Position numbers and translations under genes: made by a program
Assembly: GCA_031282705.1 (NCBI GenBank)
Contig: JAITDF010000075.1
Coordinates: forward strand, 1-12,606
From: Opitutaceae bacterium
GTDB lineage: Bacteria; Verrucomicrobiota; Verrucomicrobiia; Opitutales; Opitutaceae
Reading direction: 5' to 3'
Length of the DNA stretch: 12,606 nt
The notes under the pieces: model-generated
The model's input: only the letters and a program-made list of their open reading frames with translations
The model's database searches: none
What the model was told of the DNA's origin: nothing
Shown here: positions 6,477 through 12,606 of the stretch, one piece after another
Layout: each line of letters starts with the position of its first letter
Position numbering within the stretch: position 1 is the first letter of the stretch

Positions 6477-7763
6477 CTATTGCGCCGCCGCCGCTTTCTT
6501 TTCCTTAAAGAACAGGAAGAAGATCACCACGATGACGGCGGCGAAGAGCGCGGGCCACAGCCAGATGTTATACCAGTCCTTCACGCCGCCCGCGGCGGTC
6601 CGGTCGTAGATGGCGGTGAGCTTCCCGAAGAGCTGCGCGCCTATGATCATGCCAAGGCCCTGCGTGATGAGCACAAAGAAACCTTGCGCCTGGCCGCGGA
6701 TGGCCGCGGGCGAGGCCTTGTCCACGTAAATCTGGCCGGTGACGAAGAAGAAGTCGTAGCAGACGCCGTGCAGCGCCACGCCGATGAGCACCATCCATTT
6801 GACCTGGTCGGCGGCGGCGCCGGCAAACAGGCCGTAGCGCGCCACCCACGCGAGCATGCCGACGAGGAGCATTTTTTTCACGCCGAGCCGGACAAAGAGC
6901 AGCGGGATGATGAGCATGAAGAATATCTCGGAGACCTGGCCATACGACATGGTGGTTGTGGCGTCTTTGAGCCATCCGGTGGCCTCAACGTAATTGCGGG
7001 CTTGCGCGTAGTAGCCGGCGAGCGGGATGCAAATGAGCAGCGAGCAGAGGACGAAGATCAAATAACTGCGCTCCTTGAGGAGTTTGATGGCGTCGAGGCC
7101 GAGCAGTTTGCCGATGGAGACTTGCTGGCCGGCAAGCGGGGGGGTGGTGTGCGGAAGGAAGAAACTGTAGATGCCGAGGAGCGTGGAGGCGCCGGCGACG
7201 ACATAAAACTGGCCGATGTCAGCGTCGCCTTGGGGAAGGCCGCCCCAGATTGATTTCAGAAATTCCCCGGGGAGCCCACTGATGACGAAGGCCGCGACGA
7301 TCCAGCCGATGGTGCCGAGCACGCGGATGATCGGGAACACTTTCTCGGGGTTGGTGATGTGCTGGAGGGCGACGGTGCTGCTCAGGCCGAGCGTGGGCAT
7401 GTAGCAGAGCGCGTGGCCGAGGAGCAGGAGGATGAGCGGGTGAAGGATGTTCTTGGGCGTGTCGGGCGGGACGTGCGGCATCACCAGCGGGATGGCGAGC
7501 ATGAAGGCGGCGCCGAGCAGGTGCATGACGCCGAGGACGCGCTGCGAGGGGAAAAAGCGGTCGGCCACCATGCCGAGGAACAGCGGCGAGACAATCGCCC
7601 CGATGGGGCAGAGGGTGAAGACGAGCGCGGTAAGGTCGCCGAGCTTGGCGGCGTTGAGCCAGCCGGTGACGGGGACATACCATGCGCCCCAGATGAAGAA
7701 CTGGAGAAACATCATCGCGGAGAGCGCGGTGACGGTGGAGGGAGGTGTTTTTTGAGTAGTCAT
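6477..7763 (-). CDS. MFS transporter, NupG-like nucleoside:H+ symporter family
   Basis: This is a 428-residue inner-membrane protein with about 12 hydrophobic segments. It resembles the E. coli NupG/XapB nucleoside permeases. Features include the N-terminal MMFLQFFIWGAWYVPVTGWL (17-36), SYGQVSEIFFMLIIPLLF (273-290), and the strongest stretch, HGVCYDFFFVTGQIYV followed by IRGQAQGFFVLITQGLG (332-371). NupG-family members import nucleosides with protons, and this substrate is inferred from similarity. Length agrees with the family (NupG is about 418 residues). The frame extends upstream to a GTG at 7811, but ATG 7761-7763 (MTTQKTPPSTV) gives the normal short tail before helix 1 and is preferred. 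The preceding bases CTTTCCCTCC are not a Shine-Dalgarno sequence. It converges on the small membrane gene across the inverted-repeat element. Confidence 0.94.
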   Translation of the reverse strand: MTTQKTPPSTVTALSAMMFLQFFIWGAWYVPVTGWLNAAKLGDLTALVFTLCPIGAIVSPLFLGMVADRFFPSQRVLGVMHLLGAAFMLAIPLVMPHVPPDTPKNILHPLILLLLGHALCYMPTLGLSSTVALQHITNPEKVFPIIRVLGTIGWIVAAFVISGLPGEFLKSIWGGLPQGDADIGQFYVVAGASTLLGIYSFFLPHTTPPLAGQQVSIGKLLGLDAIKLLKERSYLIFVLCSLLICIPLAGYYAQARNYVEATGWLKDATTTMSYGQVSEIFFMLIIPLLFVRLGVKKMLLVGMLAWVARYGLFAGAAADQVKWMVLIGVALHGVCYDFFFVTGQIYVDKASPAAIRGQAQGFFVLITQGLGMIIGAQLFGKLTAIYDRTAAGGVKDWYNIWLWPALFAAVIVVIFFLFFKEKKAAAAQ

Positions 7764-7865
7764 GGAGGGAAAGTCAAAGGGTGTTGCGTCCTGAAAACAG
7801 CGGCGGAACACGCGGGTTGCAAGGGTTTTTATAAGTCATGTTTTACACGGAGGCGCGGCGAGCCA

Positions 7866-7958
7866 AGCAGGGCAAGCGGGGCGCCTGCCTGACGGGAGCG
7901 GGATGCTTCCGCCATTTTGGGGCGGCGCGCTTTGCGCGCCGTCAGGCAAGCGGGGCGC
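7866..7958 (+). repeat. REP-like repeat cluster, copy B of the 48-bp repeat plus hairpin
   Basis: Copy B of the 48-bp repeat (7866-7913) is followed by a hairpin GGCGGCGCGC/GCGCGCCGTC (about 7921-7943, one mismatch, 3-nt loop). GGCAAGCGGGGCGC is directly repeated at 7871-7884 and 7945-7958. GCCTGACG (7887-7894) and CGTCAGGC (7940-7947) form an outer inverted pair. The whole unit is thus a small nested palindromic structure between the esterase and transporter genes. Confidence 0.6.
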
Positions 7959-8003
7959 AATCCTCCGGTTTGTCGCCACGGCACGCGACCCGTCCCCGCC
8001 GGG

Positions 8004-10445
8004 TCAAAGGTTTTCCCGCATCCACTCGATGGCGGCGTCCTGGGTGGCGGTGGTCAGGCGGGCATAGTCGTCGGGCTCCTGCAAGGCGGGCAGGTCGGCG
8101 GCGCGGTGTTTTTCGCCCGCGCGGCGGGCGCGGACGACGGCGGCGCGCACAGCGTCGGGCGAAGCATCGCGGTCGCGGAGCGGTTGCACGACGAGCACGG
8201 GACGCGGGGCGATGAGCGCGAGCAGGTCCTCGTAATCGTAAGGCAGGCGCGCCTCCTCGCCCGCAAACAGGCCCAGCCGCGGCAGCAGACCGTGCTGGTG
8301 GCTGTAGCGCGTCGCGCCGCTCAAGCCGCGCGCGGGCGTGTCGGCGCGCATGGGCGTGAAACCGCAGATGGAGACGACGCCGGCGATGCGCGCGTCGAGC
8401 GCCGCCGCATACAGGCCGACCGTGCCGCCAAGCGTGTAGCCGAAGACGGAAATGTTTTTCGCATCCACGAGCTCCTCCCTCTCGAGCGCATCGACGGCGG
8501 CGCGCGCATCCTCGACCATCCTGCCGAGGCGCGACCAGCGCGGGTGGCGGTCGTAAAACGGCGCGGCCTCGGCGTGGCGCGTGCCGTAGCCGGTCTGGTC
8601 ATACGCGAACACGGCGAAGCCCGCCCTCACGAGCGCGAGGATCGGATGCAGGTCGCGCCGGTAAACCCACATGTAGCCGAGCGGGTGGTGGAAACCGTGC
8701 AGCCAGATGACGGTTTTGAGTTTTGCCCCGGCGGGCGCCCCGGCGGGATGGTAGAGATCGCCGGTGATGTTTTCCCCGAAACGGATGCGGCGCGAGGCGA
8801 CCGCGTTTTTCTCCGGCTCAAGCCAGCCGTATTCCTGCCCGCCGGCGGCGATGACCCACGCGGGCACGTCGGGCGCGAGCTGGCCGGGGTTTCCCTCGCG
8901 ACCCTGCGCGACGACGGTCGGGCCGGGCGGCGGCGGGCGGCGCGACAGGGCCAAGCCCCCGGCGGGCGCGGGCGGCGGCGGCGGCGGTGGGGCTTCGCCG
9001 AGCATCCACCCGACGGCGCGGCGCACCGCGGACGCGTCGAAAGCCGCCGCCGCGGGTGCCGGCGACGGCGGCGCCGCCGCTGCCGGCGTTTCCGCGGGCG
9101 CCGCCGCCGTTTCCACGGCACCGCGGGGCGGGAATTGCGCGGGGTCGATTTTCTCGCCCGTGGCCGCGCGCCATTTTTCAAAATCCCACGGGAAGACGCA
9201 GGTGTTCACCCATCTCTTCGGCGTGCGGCCGAACTGCCAGTCGAGCCAGTCGATGCAGGCGGCGGGGTCGTTGGCGCCGTGGAAGCCGGGCACCGGCAGC
9301 AGGCCCAGCCGGCCGGGCCGGCCGAGGCGTTCGTAAACCGCCTGCGCCGACGCGTGCGCCTGCTCGATGGCCCAGCCGTTGGCGACCTGGTCGTTCAGGC
9401 CCCACTGGCTCAGCACGGCGCGCGGCGCGATGAGCGCGAGCAGGAGGTTGGCATCGACGGGCAGGCGGTCCTCGCGGCCCGAGAAAAACCGCAGGCGCGG
9501 CGAAAACCACGAAGGAAACATGCGCGTGGTGCTCTCGACGCCCTCGCCGCCGCCGCGCTCGCTCGCGAGCCGCCACGGCAGCAACCCGCCCACGCCCGTG
9601 CTGCCCGCGACGAGCGCCGCGATGCGCGGGTCGAGCGCGGCGGCGATGGCCGCCATCTTGCCATCGCGCGAATAGCCGAAGATCGCCACGCGCCCCATGT
9701 CCGCCCGCGGCTCGGTTTCCAGATAATCGAGCACGACCTGCGCCAGCCACGCCCGGCGGGGCAGCGTCGCGAAATCGTAATCGGGATAAAGCTCCCGCAA
9801 CGCCGCGGCGTCGTCCATGCGGTCGTTGCCCGCGAAACCCGCCGAAATGTAGCCGCGCCGCACGAGCAGCTGCGACCAGCCCGCGAGATTCGGGCTGATG
9901 AGCACGGGGAATTTGCCCGCCGCGCCGCCGCCATCCGCCGCCACGTCGCCACCCGCCGCCGCCGCCGCGCCGCCGCCGGTGGCCGCCGCGCCGCCGGGGG
10001 CGTCGGGAATCACAAGCCGGATGCGCACGCTGCCCCTGCCCTGCGGGCCGAACTCGACGCGGACATTGCGCGTGGTGCAGCCGCCGGCGCGCGTCTCGTC
10101 GAGCGGCACGATGCGGGAGATGGACGGCTTTGGCGGAAACGAGCCGGTCACATATTTCTCGAAAAACCCGCGAATCTCCGCGCGGCGCGCCTCCCAGTCG
10201 GCGGCGGTGCGCACGGGGCGCCCGTCGGCAAAGCGCAGCGGGTCGGGCAGGAGATTCGAGCGCGGCAGCGCGTCGAAATCAGGCGGCAGCTCGCCGGTTT
10301 TTTGCTGCCACGCGGTCCACTCGGGGACATCGGGCAGCGCCTGCCGCATCCATTGCAAATGCGCGGTGCGCTCTTCCGGCGTCATCGCCGGCGCGATGGC
10401 GGCGCCCGCGAAACACAACACAGGGACAATCAAGGAAGTCTTCAT
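8004..10445 (-). CDS. Secreted tandem alpha/beta-hydrolase, CE15-like esterase plus degenerate second domain
   Basis: This is an 813-residue exported protein. Residues 1-20 are a signal peptide (MKTSLIVPVLCFAGAAIAPA). Domain 1 (about 60-420) resembles glucuronoyl esterase-type (CE15) hydrolases: the N-terminal LPDPLRFADGRPV, nucleophile motif GYSRDGK with Ser259, LLLALIAPRAVLSQWGLND with candidate Asp352, and GFHG with candidate His389. An Ala/Gly-rich insertion (about 151-177) interrupts it. A Pro/Ala linker (about 446-510) leads to domain 2 (about 530-813) with WLHGFHHPLGYMWVY, YDQTGYGTRH, GYTLGGTVGLYAAALD and DLLALIAPRPVLVV. In domain 2 the nucleophile position is Thr671 (codon ACG), and no obvious catalytic His follows. 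CE15 enzymes cleave lignin-glucuronoxylan esters; the substrate here is unknown. No close upstream partner gene is seen. Confidence 0.92.
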   Translation of the reverse strand: MKTSLIVPVLCFAGAAIAPAMTPEERTAHLQWMRQALPDVPEWTAWQQKTGELPPDFDALPRSNLLPDPLRFADGRPVRTAADWEARRAEIRGFFEKYVTGSFPPKPSISRIVPLDETRAGGCTTRNVRVEFGPQGRGSVRIRLVIPDAPGGAAATGGGAAAAAGGDVAADGGGAAGKFPVLISPNLAGWSQLLVRRGYISAGFAGNDRMDDAAALRELYPDYDFATLPRRAWLAQVVLDYLETEPRADMGRVAIFGYSRDGKMAAIAAALDPRIAALVAGSTGVGGLLPWRLASERGGGEGVESTTRMFPSWFSPRLRFFSGREDRLPVDANLLLALIAPRAVLSQWGLNDQVANGWAIEQAHASAQAVYERLGRPGRLGLLPVPGFHGANDPAACIDWLDWQFGRTPKRWVNTCVFPWDFEKWRAATGEKIDPAQFPPRGAVETAAAPAETPAAAAPPSPAPAAAAFDASAVRRAVGWMLGEAPPPPPPPAPAGGLALSRRPPPPGPTVVAQGREGNPGQLAPDVPAWVIAAGGQEYGWLEPEKNAVASRRIRFGENITGDLYHPAGAPAGAKLKTVIWLHGFHHPLGYMWVYRRDLHPILALVRAGFAVFAYDQTGYGTRHAEAAPFYDRHPRWSRLGRMVEDARAAVDALEREELVDAKNISVFGYTLGGTVGLYAAALDARIAGVVSICGFTPMRADTPARGLSGATRYSHQHGLLPRLGLFAGEEARLPYDYEDLLALIAPRPVLVVQPLRDRDASPDAVRAAVVRARRAGEKHRAADLPALQEPDDYARLTTATQDAAIEWMRENL

Positions 10446-10905
10446 TCCGGGGATTGGATCGCGCCGAGTAAACCCCGGTGCCGCGCGGAAATCGAACGCG
10501 ATTCAACCTTACAGTCCGATGCGCCGCAAATGGGCAAAGAAGCGCGGGCGCCCCGCCCGCTGGTTCGCGTGGCACGGGCGACTCGCCCGTGAAAGAGGAA
10601 GCGGCTTCCAGCCGCTTGTCCGGAAAGCAGGTGATTCCGTCCCGGCGGCAGGATGTCGCTCCCTCTTTCCGTCCGCATCCGTCCCCGGACACTCCAAGCG
10701 CGCCGCCCGTGCAGCTTTTGTCAACCGCAAGGCACCCGTGAGATTGCCTGCAAAAACAAATCCGTTCATTTTTCACAACATAACACCTTGCAAAACAAGG
10801 AAGACCTGTCTTTTTGGCACTCATCTTATGTCGGAATCACCAATAATCCCAACCCTTATTCATGCCGCACTGAGTGCAGCTCGATAACACTGTTAGGCGA
10901 AATTT
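10446..10905. other. 460-bp gap: palindrome cluster, then AT-richer segment
   Basis: No gene is supported. The left part (10446-10690) is GC-rich and holds a cluster of short palindromes. From about 10740 the composition becomes AT-richer, matching the gene that starts at 10906 and suggesting that acquired DNA begins there. The open frames across it (such as the long plus-strand frame through 9898-10887) owe their length to shadow coding over the esterase gene. The promoter of the leftward esterase gene should lie near 10450-10540, but I cannot place it. Confidence 0.6.
10544..10617. repeat. REP/BIME-like cluster of three short palindromes
   Basis: Three hairpins lie in series. GCGGGC/GCCCGC is at 10544-10549 and 10555-10560. 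CACGGGCGA/TCGCCCGTG is at 10573-10581 and 10583-10591, perfect around one base. AAGCGGC/GCCGCTT is at 10599-10605 and 10611-10617. Clusters of this kind, between genes and with GC-rich stems, are characteristic of REP-type dispersed repeats. I recall similar CACGGGCGACTCGCCCGTG elements in related genomes, but I cannot verify copy number here. Confidence 0.7.
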
Positions 10906-11447
10906 ATGAAAGAGCCCGCCATACCCGATAAGATCGACATCATCGCTAATATGTCCGAAATTACAATTCGTCGGACGTGGCTAAGTCGGAGTGTCGTGCC
11001 GTTGATAATATTCTGCATCGCATGGGACTCTTTTCTGTTCTTTTGGTATGCGATGGCATTAGACGGCGGGAAAGTGCCTTGGATGGCTGTAGTCTTTCCC
11101 GTTGGGCACGTGGCGGTCGGCGTTGGACTCACATATTATGCCATTGCAAGTTTGTTCAATAAAACCGATATTTCTATATCACCGGAAAAAGTTACAGTAT
11201 CCAGTCACCCCGTTCCGTGGGGGCCAAGGAAAGAAGTGAGCACAGAGGATATCGTTGATGTGAGGGTTAAGCATACTTCAAGCAACAACAGGAAGTCATC
11301 ATATGGCATTAGATATAGAAGTAAGAACAACCGAGAGAAAAGTCTTATCAGAGGCGGACTGAGTGATGATCAAGCCGAGTTTATCGAGTACCACCTACGA
11401 AAAGTCCTAAATCTGAAAGATGATGAAAAGTGAGCCCGACAAGGGGC
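10892..11447 (+). other. Putative integron gene cassette (one gene, interrupted downstream attC)
   Basis: GTTAGGC (10892-10898) fits the integron recombination core GTTRRRY and lies 7 bp before the ATG, the usual cassette arrangement. Directly after the gene's TGA comes GCCCGACAAGGGGC (11434-11447). This resembles the R'' and L'' start of many attC sites (consensus RYYYAAC; here G replaces the first A). The rest of the attC would lie beyond the IS630 insertion, outside the window. No complete attC or integrase is visible upstream, so this is an inference from core sites, gene orientation and base composition. Confidence 0.45.
10906..11433 (+). CDS. Hypothetical membrane protein with two helices and a C-terminal soluble domain
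   Basis: This 175-residue protein comes from a family I recognise only as widespread and uncharacterised. Residues 1-25 are polar. Two membrane segments lie at about 27-50 (SVVPLIIFCIAWDSFLFFWY) and 60-83 (AVVFPVGHVAVGVGLTYYAI). The C-terminal 90 residues (from NKTDISISPEKVTV, with VSSHPVPWGPRKEVSTEDIVDV) look like a beta-rich, PH-like cytoplasmic domain ending in an amphipathic helix. The gene is clearly more AT-rich than its neighbours and uses A/T-ending codons freely, which points to acquisition from elsewhere. ATG 10906 is close behind GTTAGGC; no clear Shine-Dalgarno sequence is present. Position and flanking core sites suggest an integron cassette gene. Its function is unknown. Confidence 0.85.
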   Translation: MKEPAIPDKIDIIANMSEITIRRTWLSRSVVPLIIFCIAWDSFLFFWYAMALDGGKVPWMAVVFPVGHVAVGVGLTYYAIASLFNKTDISISPEKVTVSSHPVPWGPRKEVSTEDIVDVRVKHTSSNNRKSSYGIRYRSKNNREKSLIRGGLSDDQAEFIEYHLRKVLNLKDDEK

Positions 11448-11449
11448 TA

Positions 11450-12603
11450 GTGTAGTGCCCGATAAATGATGTTACGTATTTTCCTGGGCGGCGCGAGCCC
11501 GCTGGACCTTGGCGAGGATATCGGAAGCCTTGGCGGTCCAGATAAAGGGTTTGGGCGAGCGGTTGTGGGCGGCGAGGTAGGCGTCGATGGCAAGGTGGAG
11601 TTCATCGAGGCTTTTGAAGATGCCGCGACGGAGGCGATTGACGGTGAGGTCGCGGAAGAAGCGTTCAACCATGTTGAGCCAGGAGGCGGAGGTGGGAGTA
11701 AAGTGGAGGTGAAAGCGGGGATGTTTTGCGAGCCAGCACCGGACCTTCTCATGCTTGTGGGTGGAGTAGTTGTCCACAATCAGATGGAGCGGTTTTTCAG
11801 GCGGGGTGCTGGCGTCGATCAGTCGCAGGAAGCGCAGCCATTCCTGATGGCGGTGGCGTTTCTGGCAACTCCCGATCACCTTGCCATCGGCCAGGTTAAG
11901 CGCCGCGAACAGCGTCGTCGTGCCGTGGCGCTTGTAGTCGTGCGTCTGGGTCGCCACCCTGCCTTGTCTCAAGGGCAGCCCGGGCTGGCTGCGATCCAGC
12001 GCCTGAATCTGGCTCTTTTCATCGCAGCTCAAGACCAGGGCGTGCTCGGGGGCGTTCAGATACAAGCCGACGACATCCTCCAGTTTTTCCAAGAAGTGCT
12101 TGTCCTTGGACAACTTGAAGCCTCGCGCCAGGTGCGGCTTCAGCCCGTGCGCCTGCCAGATCAACGCCACGCTGCTGGCGGACATCCCGCTCTCGCGGGC
12201 CATGCGCCGGGTGCTCCACTGCGTCGCCATCTCCGGGGTCTGCTCCAAGGTGCGCCGCACCACTTCCGCCTTTTGCTCCGGCTTGATCCTCGCAGGCCGG
12301 CCCCGGCCCGCCTTGTCCTTCAACAATCCCGCCAGCCCGGCCTCAAGGTAACGCTTCCGCCACCTCCCCGCCTTTTGCCTGCTCACCCTCTCCTGCTTCC
12401 CTATCGCCTTGTCCGTCATCCCTTCCCCGGCCGCCAGCACGATCCGGCATCTTTGCGCCAGCCTTTGGGCCGTTTTTCCGCTTCGTTCCAATGCGCTCAG
12501 CTCCGCCTTCTGCTTCTCATCCAAATTTATCTCGCGTGCTTTTCTCATCCGACCTTTGACTCCTGTCCCAAATATTTGTTGCATTGATTATCGGGCACCA
12601 CAC
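11450..12603 (-). mobile_element. Complete IS630-family insertion sequence (1154 bp)
   Basis: The ends are imperfect inverted repeats. The left end begins GTGTAGTGCCCGATAA (11450-11465) and the right end, read inward on the minus strand, begins GTGTGGTGCCCGATAA. That is 15 of 16 identical, with weaker similarity to about base 26. TA flanks both ends (11448-11449 and 12604-12605) within a CTAG context, the target duplication expected of IS630. One intact transposase gene fills the interior. The element seems whole and potentially active. Confidence 0.93.
11472..12548 (-). CDS. IS630 family transposase
   Basis: This DDE transposase carries out cut-and-paste movement of the surrounding element at TA targets. 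From ATG 12546-12548 (MRKAREINLDEKQ) the protein has 358 residues. An earlier in-frame ATG at 12582-12584 would add 12 residues. I prefer the inner start because AGGAG lies upstream of it and the earlier ATG sits next to the terminal repeat. The N-terminus has a helix-turn-helix region (AQRCRIVLAAGEGMTDKAIG) and a second one around GMSASSVALIWQAHGLKP. The catalytic residues, numbered from the inner start, are Asp176 (LSCDEKSQIQALD), Asp259 (HLIVDNYSTHKH) and Glu295 (SWLNMVERFFRDL), with Tc1/mariner-like spacing. There is no frameshift or internal stop. The gene is GC-rich, unlike the cassette gene it lies beside. Confidence 0.95.
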   Translation of the reverse strand: MRKAREINLDEKQKAELSALERSGKTAQRLAQRCRIVLAAGEGMTDKAIGKQERVSRQKAGRWRKRYLEAGLAGLLKDKAGRGRPARIKPEQKAEVVRRTLEQTPEMATQWSTRRMARESGMSASSVALIWQAHGLKPHLARGFKLSKDKHFLEKLEDVVGLYLNAPEHALVLSCDEKSQIQALDRSQPGLPLRQGRVATQTHDYKRHGTTTLFAALNLADGKVIGSCQKRHRHQEWLRFLRLIDASTPPEKPLHLIVDNYSTHKHEKVRCWLAKHPRFHLHFTPTSASWLNMVERFFRDLTVNRLRRGIFKSLDELHLAIDAYLAAHNRSPKPFIWTAKASDILAKVQRARAAQENT

Positions 12604-12606
12604 TAG

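Noticed and set aside
7917..10592. 891-codon plus-strand frame opposite the esterase
   Set aside because: It is Arg/Ala/Gly-rich and antisense to a protein with signal peptide and two hydrolase domains; no motif supports it.
10740..10898. Complete attC site upstream of the cassette-like gene
   Set aside because: Only the GTTAGGC end is present. I could not find a matching RYYYAAC half or complementary L''/L' arms at a suitable distance.

Overview
The window is a GC-rich bacterial chromosome segment. I would place it in Verrucomicrobiota, most likely Opitutales/Opitutaceae. The basis is gene content: a four-helix-bundle 'suffix' protein, GTP-type PEP carboxykinase, an M48 protease with a TerB-like tail, and a double CE15-like secreted esterase. 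This is recognition of families, not a phylogenetic result. Dispersed palindromic repeats fill several of the gaps. No rRNA, tRNA or CRISPR array was seen.

Layout. Positions 1-159 (-) hold the first 53 codons of an unidentified protein that runs off the left edge. A repeat-bearing gap follows. Then comes a four-helix-bundle/zinc-finger protein (466-1206, -), a perfect hairpin terminator (1278-1314), and GTP-dependent PEP carboxykinase pckG (1422-3263, -). A gene-free region (3264-3847) between divergent genes carries GT-rich repeats and a long imperfect inverted repeat. On the + strand, a membrane M48 metalloprotease (3848-5794) overlaps by its stop codon a small four-helix membrane protein that starts with GTG (5791-6252). 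A TA-flanked inverted-repeat element of about 130 bp (6250-6381) supplies that gene's stop codon and separates it from the convergent NupG-like nucleoside transporter (6477-7763, -). Upstream of the transporter are REP-like repeats, then a secreted 813-residue protein with two tandem alpha/beta-hydrolase domains (8004-10445, -). The second of these has Thr at the nucleophile position.

The right end (about 10540-12606) looks accessory. It holds a cluster of short palindromes, then a clearly more AT-rich gene for a two-helix membrane protein (10906-11433). This gene is preceded by GTTAGGC and followed directly after its stop by GCCCGACAAGGGGC, an arrangement like an integron gene cassette. A complete IS630-family element (11450-12603) with TA duplications sits inside that putative attC site, and the window ends one base after the second TA.

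Functionally, pckG is central metabolism (gluconeogenesis). The M48 and small membrane genes look like a translationally coupled envelope unit. The esterase and transporter suit a plant-polysaccharide and nucleoside scavenging lifestyle. The four-helix gene and the right-end cassette are the least understood parts.
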